IMG/VR virus record: IMGVR_UViG_3300035698_000234 | Location: 1-20,771 of that record | Direction: 5' to 3' (one strand) | Length of the DNA stretch: 20,771 nucleotides | Origin: a virus | Shown: one piece after another, positions 8,060-14,201 of the stretch | Layout of the letters: each line of letters begins with the position of its first letter | Position numbering within the stretch: position 1 is the first letter of the stretch | Notes under the pieces: generated by a model | Databases searched by the model: none | Seen by the model: the letters and a program-made list of their open reading frames with translations, nothing else | Told to the model about the DNA's origin: nothing | Program-made: the position numbers and the translations under genes

Positions 8060-9648
8060 ATGAAGCCCCCTGACATATAGGTCGTGTTGATGCCCACCAG
8101 AGTAGTCTCAGCTGAGCTAGTCATGTTGAGAGCTACAGCGACATAAGTACCCAGACCAGAAGCTGCTTGAGTAGGCTGTAGCGGGATGCTGGCACCTGAC
8201 CATTCAGAGTCATCCCACACAGCGTTGTCCCAGATGGCTGCGGCCAGTAGGATTTGACTGGGGAATCCCGTAGGTTCATCTACGTTAAAGTCCACAAGAA
8301 TAGACAAGTTGTAGACAGGTACTGATTGAGACTGGAACAAGGGTCTTACCAAACCCATGATTTTCAGGGTAGCTGGGTTACCATCTAAGTTGCTGAACGC
8401 GGTTAGGAGTGAAGACTCTATAGCTGAGCCTACAGTACCATCAAGCAGTGTACCATCCAAGTGATTAGTGAGCGACCATATAACCCCTGTGTCATCCCCT
8501 ATGTAAACGTCACCGTCGTAGCTCACACAACCCGCCTGAAGGGGTACACCCCTCCAAGCAGACCAAGCGCCTGTAGACAGGTTCATCACAAACTGGAGGT
8601 AATCGTAGCCGACCTGCTTAGGGGTCGTGATCACCAGCACGTTCTGGCTGGTGGCTGTGAAGATAGACCACCCATTCTCATTGTGATACAGATCAAGGTA
8701 GGGCTTGAGTGCCGCACTCACCTTGTAGGTAACGTAGAGCTCAGCATTGGATATGTCCAAGCCCTTCAACAGAGCTGCCATACTGATGAGTCCGTACCTA
8801 GACAGTAGCAAGAGGTCACCACCATACTTGACGGCTACGTTTCTTCCGGTGGGGAGGTGGCCAATAAACCACGAGCCTTGGCTTTCAAATACCTGAGCAG
8901 GATCGGTACCTCTGTAGACGAGCATATCCCCAGAGCTACTAATGACAGAGAGATAATCATCACTACCATCACCCCCATCAACAGTCCAATTATACATTCC
9001 TTGAATATAGCCGCCATGTTCAAACCTATTACCAAACTCGAAGCAGACCGCTGCACCTGCGATAGCTCCTACAGGAAGATACCACGCGCACCCAGAGTTC
9101 TTCTCTATGAACCAAAGGCGCTCCTTCCATTCCATTACGAACACTACGTCCGCGACAGTAGGTCCTGTGATCGTAGAGACAGACCAAGTATCCGTGGACT
9201 GTGTATAAAGGTACAGACCGTTCGCACTGTCCGCTAAGAACAGGAACACTCCTGCGGCGGTTTCAAATTGGCAGTACGAGGCCCAGCCCGAGGTTGTGTC
9301 TTGAATGCCAAAGCCCACAGTAGGTGACGTTCCGTCGATGACCCCACCTGCTGTGACGTCGTATATGCCGTTCCTGTCTGTGCAGAACAGTCTGTCGTCA
9401 CTGTGGTCCTGAGCACCTGCTGTGAAAGGTACCATAGTGACGACGCCTGATACGGCGCTTAGACCGTTGGCAAATTCTGTCGTCCCGTTACGTACAGTGA
9501 TCCCGTTACCTGAAGGTACGAGATTGAATGCGTAGAGGCAGTTGTTAGGATCCATATTGGTGAGAGCTTGGCTACCATCAGTCCCTCCCACAGGGGCTGG
9601 GAATGTGAATGTCTGGGCCTGCTGCTCTTGTTGCTGTTGAGGCATCAT
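8056..9648 (-). CDS. Putative tail nozzle / tail stabilisation protein (530 aa)
   Basis: ATG 9648 follows a GGGAGC ribosome site and lies 3 nt after the upstream stop. After a Gln-rich leader (MMPQQQQEQQAQ) the protein is beta-rich, with repeated short patterns: RLFCTDRNGIYDVTAGG (about 86-102), FVMEWKERLWFIEKNSGCAW (about 168-187), LLLLSRYGLISMAALLKG and DGDVYIGDDTGVIWSL. These resemble the beta-propeller/nozzle type proteins of short-tailed phages (P22 gp10 or T7 gp12 class), which extend the portal channel and close the tail. The gene follows a gp4/gp11-type adaptor, the usual order in podoviruses. There is no signal peptide or enzyme motif. The functional call is inferred from position and sequence pattern. 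Confidence 0.6.
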   Translation of the reverse strand: MMPQQQQEQQAQTFTFPAPVGGTDGSQALTNMDPNNCLYAFNLVPSGNGITVRNGTTEFANGLSAVSGVVTMVPFTAGAQDHSDDRLFCTDRNGIYDVTAGGVIDGTSPTVGFGIQDTTSGWASYCQFETAAGVFLFLADSANGLYLYTQSTDTWSVSTITGPTVADVVFVMEWKERLWFIEKNSGCAWYLPVGAIAGAAVCFEFGNRFEHGGYIQGMYNWTVDGGDGSDDYLSVISSSGDMLVYRGTDPAQVFESQGSWFIGHLPTGRNVAVKYGGDLLLLSRYGLISMAALLKGLDISNAELYVTYKVSAALKPYLDLYHNENGWSIFTATSQNVLVITTPKQVGYDYLQFVMNLSTGAWSAWRGVPLQAGCVSYDGDVYIGDDTGVIWSLTNHLDGTLLDGTVGSAIESSLLTAFSNLDGNPATLKIMGLVRPLFQSQSVPVYNLSILVDFNVDEPTGFPSQILLAAAIWDNAVWDDSEWSGASIPLQPTQAASGLGTYVAVALNMTSSAETTLVGINTTYMSGGFM

Positions 9649-9651
9649 GTG

Positions 9652-10410
9652 CTAGCTCCCGAAGCCAGTGTCCGAGAAGTTACGTGCGTCAAGGAAGTGT
9701 ATACCTTGTCGGCCTCTAGACAAGCTAATGATCTGGGCACCTGAGTCGCGGCCTGTGATAAGGTTAAACGTGTTTTCAGCATCCTTCTTAGCTACGCTAG
9801 AGGGGAAGCCCTTCGCATTGAGCCACTCATACTTGAGTCTGCTGATTAATGTGAGGGCGTCTAACATGCAGACGTTAGCCCCTGAGGTCATACGATCGGC
9901 GTAGTCAGTCCCTGACACAACTTCCAGCCATAGGCGGGAAACGTACCTGAACTTAATCACGATACCGTTAGCAGGAGGCTGAGGGTACAGCCAGAGCTGG
10001 TTGTCGTTTATCTGGAAGTTAACGTTGAATGTGTTGTCTGTCTGGTCAATGCCCACGAGATGCGTAAACTGCATATCCGTGAGTGCACCCCCTAGAGGGA
10101 GGTCATTGGTAGTGTCCCAACCAGTGTTATTGATTAGGTACGCAAAGTCGGCGGGGAGGTCGTACTTACCTTCACTCTGTAGCGGAGTAGTCACCGTGTC
10201 GTCAGTGGTGATGGCCCAGTCCTTCTTGGTACGCTGCCAAGCGTTCTCCATCACGAGGTGCTGGCCTGCCAAGTTGAACAGGTAGGTCATCTGTATCCAC
10301 GTAGCTTCAGCGGAGTTAAAGATGTCTGCAGGAGGGGTGAGACCGACAGAGGCAGCACAGGTAGCCATGATGCTCTGGGCAGTTTCGTACCGTGTTACCG
10401 TGTCAGCCAT
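9652..10410 (-). CDS. Putative head-to-tail adaptor / tail tubular protein A-like (252 aa)
   Basis: ATG 10410 has AGGAG 5-6 nt upstream, formed where the previous stop TAG meets GAGATACA. The protein has a helical N-terminus (MADTVTRYETAQSIMATCAA) with LVMENAWQRTKKDWAITTDD around 50-70. A beta section follows (YDLPADFAYLINNTGWD, about 84-100; NDNQLWLYPQPPANGIVIKF RYVS, about 133-155), then a helical C-terminus. The LP-x-DF-x-Y and W-x-YPxP pattern is typical of podoviral adaptor proteins (P22 gp4 / T7 gp11 class) that ring the portal and bind the nozzle. Its place between the decoration-side gene and the putative nozzle agrees. Length is in the usual range for this class. Confidence 0.65.
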   Translation of the reverse strand: MADTVTRYETAQSIMATCAASVGLTPPADIFNSAEATWIQMTYLFNLAGQHLVMENAWQRTKKDWAITTDDTVTTPLQSEGKYDLPADFAYLINNTGWDTTNDLPLGGALTDMQFTHLVGIDQTDNTFNVNFQINDNQLWLYPQPPANGIVIKFRYVSRLWLEVVSGTDYADRMTSGANVCMLDALTLISRLKYEWLNAKGFPSSVAKKDAENTFNLITGRDSGAQIISLSRGRQGIHFLDARNFSDTGFGS

Positions 10411-10418
10411 TGTATCTC

Positions 10419-11030
10419 CTATTTCTTAGATTTACTCATGTTGTCAATCTTAGCAGTTAGCGCGTCATGGTCTTTCTGCATCTGCGCAATCTGTGCCTCT
10501 AAGTCGCTATTCTTTGCGTTGAGCTCTGCGATGGGTTGATCTTGCTTAGACTGCTCTAAAAATACTCGGGCAGAGTCTCTGAGGGCGTTAATTCCCATGA
10601 ACTTGCCTGCGTCAGCATCGTTTATGTTGGCAAGCTGTTCAACAGACCTTACCTTGAAAAACGCTAACTCTTCAACCTGTGCCCGAGTCACCTGCGGCCA
10701 AGCAGACAGTGGGGTTCCTTCTACGGCAGCTTGATCCGTTCGATTCTTGAACGCTTCATAATGCCTAGGAAACCGATCTATGTCCCTAGCAGTAGCTGGT
10801 CTAATAACTACTGAATCTTTATTGGCGGGGACTGCAATCTCTACGAATTCCATCTCTTCGAAGATGGGTCGCCCTTCGAGCTTTGATTTCGCTGTGTTTT
10901 GTTGAGGTTGGAAAAAGAATCTAACGGCTAGGCTTTCATCTCCAGGTTGAGGGCCACTCATATTAGGTCCTCGCTGGGTTAGGAACGCCATATCCGTCAT
11001 GTCGTAATCTGCTTCTGCTATATTGGCCAC
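10419..11030 (-). CDS. Phage structural-cluster protein of unknown function, C-terminal coiled coil (203 aa)
   Basis: The open frame reaches 11165, but the start is taken as GTG 11030 (ANIAEADYDMTDMAF) because GGAGA lies 7 nt upstream and this removes the overlap with the preceding gene. Residues about 20-75 hold a conserved-looking segment (DESLAVRFFFQPQQNTAKSK, then IFEEMEFVEIAVPANKD). Residues about 85-150 are helical, with LAFFKVRSVEQLANINDADA resembling a helix-hairpin-like repeat. The last 35-40 residues are a heptad coiled coil (LNAKNSDLEAQIAQMQKDHD). It sits after an attenuator-like hairpin and before the adaptor gene. I do not recognise a function; a minor virion or tail-assembly protein is the best guess. 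Confidence 0.6.
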   Translation of the reverse strand: MANIAEADYDMTDMAFLTQRGPNMSGPQPGDESLAVRFFFQPQQNTAKSKLEGRPIFEEMEFVEIAVPANKDSVVIRPATARDIDRFPRHYEAFKNRTDQAAVEGTPLSAWPQVTRAQVEELAFFKVRSVEQLANINDADAGKFMGINALRDSARVFLEQSKQDQPIAELNAKNSDLEAQIAQMQKDHDALTAKIDNMSKSKK

Positions 11031-11051
11031 ATTATTCTCCTGATTAAAGTT

Positions 11052-11067
11052 GGGGGCCGAAGCCCCC
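11052..11067 (-). terminator. UUCG-loop hairpin, probable attenuator after the decoration gene
   Basis: On the minus strand the 43-nt gap carries GGGGGC-TTCG-GCCCCC, a perfect 6-bp GC stem closed by the very stable UUCG tetraloop. It starts 6 nt after the stop of the decoration gene. The following bases are AACTTTAATC, with only three consecutive T, so it is likely a partial terminator or 3'-end stabiliser rather than a full stop. It would lower transcription from the coat/decoration pair into the connector genes. It reads similarly on the plus strand, but nothing there is transcribed as far as I can see. Confidence 0.65.
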
Positions 11068-11073
11068 GTTATC

Positions 11074-11571
11074 TTACAAAGTACGACTTGCTGTCGGGAA
11101 GGTGAAGTACGCGTCTGCGTTAGCTTCCGGAGCACCACCTGAGGCTGTGCCCAAGGAGATACCACCCGCTACTTCCAGACCTGAGGTAGTGGCGTCATCC
11201 ACTGCTCCAGGAGTTGCACTGATGGTCAGCTGAGTACCCTTCGCTGTGGATGCCAAGGTACGAATAGTACCTCTACCACAAGTTTGGATCCAACCAAAGC
11301 CGCCACTCTCGATTGCTGCCTGAGCAGCGCCGAGCTTCATACCAAAGCCAGCTCCAGGAGCTGACGATACCGAGTCTGCCATCTCAGCTACGTAGCCTGA
11401 GTCAACAATACAGAGGTAGCCTAGACCAGTGATAGCCTCGCCTGTCTCTACGTACAAGAACTCCTGAGAACCCAAGGTGGGGTGCTCGAACTTCATCACG
11501 GTGCCAAGCTTGAACTCACCACCTTCTGCTGCTGTGCGGACGCCTGCGGCGTCAAAACCGATCATACTCAT
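11074..11571 (-). CDS. Putative capsid decoration / cement protein (165 aa)
   Basis: ATG 11571 is 4 nt past the coat stop. GGAG of the coat's own last codons and AAGG both sit upstream, so translation is probably coupled. The small protein is Gly/Ala/Ser/Thr-rich and beta-rich, with EGGEFKLGTVMKFEHPTLGS (about 16-35), a repeated pattern of short hydrophobic strands, and no charged tail or membrane span. A gene of this size and composition directly after the coat is commonly a decoration or cement protein that clamps coat capsomers in podoviruses of the epsilon15/BPP-1 kind. That identification is by position and composition. Confidence 0.55.
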   Translation of the reverse strand: MSMIGFDAAGVRTAAEGGEFKLGTVMKFEHPTLGSQEFLYVETGEAITGLGYLCIVDSGYVAEMADSVSSAPGAGFGMKLGAAQAAIESGGFGWIQTCGRGTIRTLASTAKGTQLTISATPGAVDDATTSGLEVAGGISLGTASGGAPEANADAYFTFPTASRTL

Positions 11572-11575
11572 AACC

Positions 11576-12538
11576 TTATGCTCCGTTCAAGCGGCCCTGA
11601 AACTTAGACCCACTTGCAGTCATGTTTCCAGCGAAAGCCAAGATTTGTACTTCAGCATCTTGGTTGATCGCATGGCGCTTATTAGGTGATAGTGGAACCA
11701 TATTCCGCTTGGAATGTGGACGATAGTGCAGGTACTTGGTGTTCAAGAAGAACATAGTATCTGCTGGCATGTTGCCGCCGATGCCACCATCCAAGATCAC
11801 ATCGCTGCCCATGTACTTAACAGTAGAGAAGCCAGCTTCCCCTTTGTCAGCCTGAGTGAAACGCTGTTGAGCCTGTAGTGCGTCAAGGTAAAGCGTGAAC
11901 ATGTTGTTGTCAGCGATGATGATGTCTGGGTGGTCAAGACCACGACAGAGCTGAACGTACAAGTCGTTCATCAAGCTGAGCAAGTTCGCAGATGTTGCAG
12001 TGGTACCACTTGCGTAGATAGACTGCCAGAATGCCCAAGTAGCGCGATTGATGCCGCCGTAGGTTCCTGAGGTAGGGGAGGTGGGGACTGCGGCGTTCAA
12101 GCCAGTCAGCTCTTTACCACCGTTACCAGTACCGTCTGAGTAAACAGACTCACTGACAAGGTTAGCCATCGTGGACTCAGCTACGCTGATACGTCCGTCA
12201 AGCAGGTCGATGAGTGCTTCACGACCACTGTTCTGTAGTTGCTCTAAACCAGAGATAACTACGGGGACAGCCGCTTGCTTCCAACTGAACTCTGCTGCAC
12301 TGATTACATCAGCCTGACCCGTAGGCAGGATGTCGTAGCCAGAGTACCAGCCTTTGTTCGTGTTTTCCGCGTAGGAAAGTTCCTGATAAATTACGTTGCC
12401 GCCGGAAGCGGGTTTTGAGTTGCCTCTTTTCTTCAGATAAGCCAATAGCGCGTTGTTATCCGTTACGTTATCCGCAATCTTGCGGGTACGTGACTGAATG
12501 GTTGTCGCTACGATATCTGATGCGTTTGGGAAAGCCAT
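11576..12538 (-). CDS. Major capsid (coat) protein, HK97-fold type (320 aa)
   Basis: The start is ATG 12538 (MAFPNASDIVATTIQSRTRK), 8 nt after TTGGAGAT; the in-frame ATG at 12556 lacks a site. The sequence has the features of podoviral coat proteins of the BPP-1/epsilon15 type: an N-terminal arm (1-50), a beta-hinge/E-loop-like segment (IYQELSYAENTNKGWYSGYD, about 50-70), a long spine helix region around 90-130 (GREALIDLLDGRISVAESTM), and P-domain strands such as HPDIIIADNNMFTLYLDALQ (about 203-222). Near the C-terminus are TMFFLNTKYLHYRPHSKRNM and QILAFAGNMT. Size matches that group (about 320-335 residues). It is preceded by a scaffold gene and followed by a decoration gene. A dedicated promoter motif and a structured leader lie upstream, fitting a protein needed in hundreds of copies. 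Confidence 0.85.
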   Translation of the reverse strand: MAFPNASDIVATTIQSRTRKIADNVTDNNALLAYLKKRGNSKPASGGNVIYQELSYAENTNKGWYSGYDILPTGQADVISAAEFSWKQAAVPVVISGLEQLQNSGREALIDLLDGRISVAESTMANLVSESVYSDGTGNGGKELTGLNAAVPTSPTSGTYGGINRATWAFWQSIYASGTTATSANLLSLMNDLYVQLCRGLDHPDIIIADNNMFTLYLDALQAQQRFTQADKGEAGFSTVKYMGSDVILDGGIGGNMPADTMFFLNTKYLHYRPHSKRNMVPLSPNKRHAINQDAEVQILAFAGNMTASGSKFQGRLNGA

Positions 12539-12547
12539 TGATATCTC

Positions 12548-12621
12548 CAAGTTCAAATTAAGTTAAGTGTTTTCAGTTCCACTGGATGGGTCGCAGCGCG
12601 ACTTCCTTAACTTTGAACTTG
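12548..12621 (-). promoter_or_regulatory. Branched RNA leader abutting the coat ribosome-binding site
   Basis: Two arms (plus-strand 12548-12567 and 12606-12621) pair into a 16-bp stem interrupted by a 4-nt TTAA bulge. Inside the loop, on the minus strand, lie two further hairpins: GTCGC-GCT-GCGAC (12590-12602) and CAGT-GGA-ACTG (12574-12584). Together they form a three-way junction. The base of the main stem ends at the first G of the coat GGAG Shine-Dalgarno, so the fold leaves the ribosome site single-stranded or sits as a switchable block right beside it. Roles to consider are 5' mRNA stabilisation, an RNase III site, or translational control. There is no known family match from memory. 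Confidence 0.6.
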
Positions 12622-12649
12622 AGCTACCTCTGCACACAGGCTGGGAAGT

Positions 12650-12699
12650 GCTAGTTCTTGGTGTTTTCTGATGAAGCGAATTGTACACCAAGAGCTAGC
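12650..12699 (-). repeat. 15-bp inverted repeat between scaffold and coat genes
   Basis: Arms at 12650-12664 and 12685-12699 match at 14 of 15 positions (GCTAGTTCTTGGTGT against the complement of ACACCAAGAGCTAGC), with a 20-nt loop. In a read-through transcript from the scaffold gene this would form a strong hairpin starting 14 nt after the stop. No T-run follows on the minus strand (ACTTCCC), so it is a poor intrinsic terminator. The distal arm overlaps the candidate coat promoter, so transcripts started there would lack one arm and not form the hairpin. Confidence 0.6.
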
Positions 12700-12709
12700 C
12701 GATACGCAA
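12680..12709 (-). promoter_or_regulatory. Candidate promoter for coat and decoration genes
   Basis: On the minus strand TTGCGT (12704-12709) and TACAAT (12680-12685) are 18 nt apart, a fair sigma70-type pair with a start near 12673. The segment 12676-12696 matches the segment upstream of the small terminase gene (19147-19167) at 18 of 21 positions. This repeated match, including CTTGGTGTACA-type spacing to the -10, is stronger evidence than the hexamers alone. The predicted leader to the coat ATG is about 135 nt. Confidence 0.5.
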
Positions 12710-12712
12710 GCG

Positions 12713-13819
12713 TTATGTTTCCAGCTCGTCTATTGCAGACAGTATGTCATTGTGCATCGTGTTACTCTTCCTACCACCACCCCTAGGGCCTCCATCGGAG
12801 TTACTAAGTGAGGAAGCGGCTCTACGCTTCTTAGCCATCTTTATCTTGTTGGCCTTCGCCTGTGCTGCCTTCATCTTCTGCTGGGCTACCTTCCGTAGAT
12901 CAGGGCGTAGGTTAAGGGCCATCTCATAGGCTTGCTCTAGGTTGAGGCTCTGCTGGTTAGCTTGCGCCACATCAAAGAAGTCAGCCATCTGCATCTTAAC
13001 GTCGTCATAGTGCTCGTGCGTACTAGCGAACTCTCCTATCTGCCGGTTGATGTTGGCAGCCTGCTGATTGTTCTGTTGCTGTACTTGGTTATTCTGTTGC
13101 TGAATCCACTGGTTCATTGGGGCCATCTGCTGCTGCACAGCCCGTTGGATTACCTGCGAGTTATCCTGACCCTGTGGGTTGTTGGCGCTTGTTGACAGGA
13201 TGTCATCCAAGTGAGGTATGTCCACCCCGTACTCTTCGATGATCTGAGCTACCATCTGGGCCTTCGCCTGAGGGTCTCCAGTAGAGAGGACTGCGCCAGT
13301 CTGCATAAAGTTCTGGATTGCAGCTAGTGGTGCGACTCCTCTCTGCTGAAGTAGCCCCATGTAAGGTTGCATCGTGTTGAGGTACTGCCCAACGAATTGT
13401 CGATCCTGTGCAGTTTCACGCAGAGTATTGTTAATCTCCTGCTCCCTGCGATATATCTCAGCCTGTGCTGCGGGTGGAACATTAGCCCAAGCCTCCTTTC
13501 CTTCGCCCCTCCAGCTTACAGGAGGTGGGACCTGATTAGTATTGTCCCCGCCCCCACTATCATCAGCACCATCATCACCAGCGTCAAGGTTAGCATCGTC
13601 GTCGGCAGGATCGTAGGCATCGCCATCCGTCTCGCTGCCCTCGTCGGCATCGTCATCGGCAGATTCGTCTGCGTCGGCGTCATCCTCCGCTTCTTCCTCA
13701 AAGCCTTCATCTTCGAGCTCCTCGGCCCCGCCTGCTTCCAGATCACCATCATCTAATTCCTCGTCTATTTCTTCAAAGGATGCTTCTATTGTTTCTCGCA
13801 TTGTCACTTCTTTGGCCAC
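12713..13819 (-). CDS. Capsid scaffold protein (368 aa)
   Basis: GTG start at 13819 with GGGGAAG 5 nt upstream; an ATG six codons later is an alternative. Residues about 10-95 are extraordinarily acidic, almost pure Asp/Glu/Ala/Gly (EELDDGDLEAGGAEELEDEG and on). Then comes SWRGEGKEAWANVPPAAQAE (about 100-120), a signature I recall from podoviral scaffolds, followed by helical Gln/Asn-rich segments (about 130-270). A basic, Lys-rich C-terminal region (about 314-352, KMKAAQAKANKIKMAKKRRA) follows. A basic C-terminal helix that binds coat is known for P22-type scaffolds. It lies immediately upstream of the coat gene, the normal place. It directs procapsid assembly and should be absent or cleaved in virions. 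Confidence 0.75.
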   Translation of the reverse strand: MAKEVTMRETIEASFEEIDEELDDGDLEAGGAEELEDEGFEEEAEDDADADESADDDADEGSETDGDAYDPADDDANLDAGDDGADDSGGGDNTNQVPPPVSWRGEGKEAWANVPPAAQAEIYRREQEINNTLRETAQDRQFVGQYLNTMQPYMGLLQQRGVAPLAAIQNFMQTGAVLSTGDPQAKAQMVAQIIEEYGVDIPHLDDILSTSANNPQGQDNSQVIQRAVQQQMAPMNQWIQQQNNQVQQQNNQQAANINRQIGEFASTHEHYDDVKMQMADFFDVAQANQQSLNLEQAYEMALNLRPDLRKVAQQKMKAAQAKANKIKMAKKRRAASSLSNSDGGPRGGGRKSNTMHNDILSAIDELET

Positions 13820-13829
13820 AAGTCTTCCC

Positions 13830-14201
13830 CTATCGGTCTAGTTCCCTGATATCTCTATTGACATCAGGATGGTCTTTGTATCCGTGCTCTAAACGGTATA
13901 TGCTTTTCTTGATCTCTTCTAGCCGCGCAGGTCTGTCGAAGTTACCCTTAGACATCTCACTGCGCTCGTGGGCCTTCACCTTCCAATGTTCAGTGAAGTC
14001 GGCTGTGTTAGCAAGGTTGTTCTCTTTCATGTGCTTGTGTAGCTGTTGTCTTGATTCAATCATCTCACCTGTTACTGGCGACATGAATGGTTCAATGGTG
14101 TCCTGCATCACCTCGTGAATCGCTTGGCGTGGTTGAGCTATTATCTCAACCATACTGTTTGATCCATCAAGATTCTTTACTTGGCGATACCTTCGCTTCA
14201 T
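13830..14201 (-). CDS. Small conserved phage protein between portal and scaffold (123 aa)
   Basis: ATG 14201 has a strong AAGGAG 8 nt upstream and overlaps the portal end by 35 nt. The protein opens MKRRYRQVKNLDG and contains FMSPVTGEMIESRQQLHKHM (about 39-58) and a basic C-terminal half rich in Arg, Glu and His. The K-R-R-Y start and the P-x-V-T-G-E-M-I-x-S-R-x-x-H-x-x-H segment recur in small proteins next to portal or scaffold genes of many podoviruses, where the function is not known. There is no Cys cluster for zinc. It may help connector or procapsid assembly; this is inference from position only. Confidence 0.6.
   Translation of the reverse strand: MKRRYRQVKNLDGSNSMVEIIAQPRQAIHEVMQDTIEPFMSPVTGEMIESRQQLHKHMKENNLANTADFTEHWKVKAHERSEMSKGNFDRPARLEEIKKSIYRLEHGYKDHPDVNRDIRELDR

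Noticed and set aside
11031-11165. Longer form of the 203-residue protein starting at 11165
   Set aside because: It would overlap the decoration gene by 92 nt and run through the UUCG hairpin. GTG 11030 has a good ribosome site.
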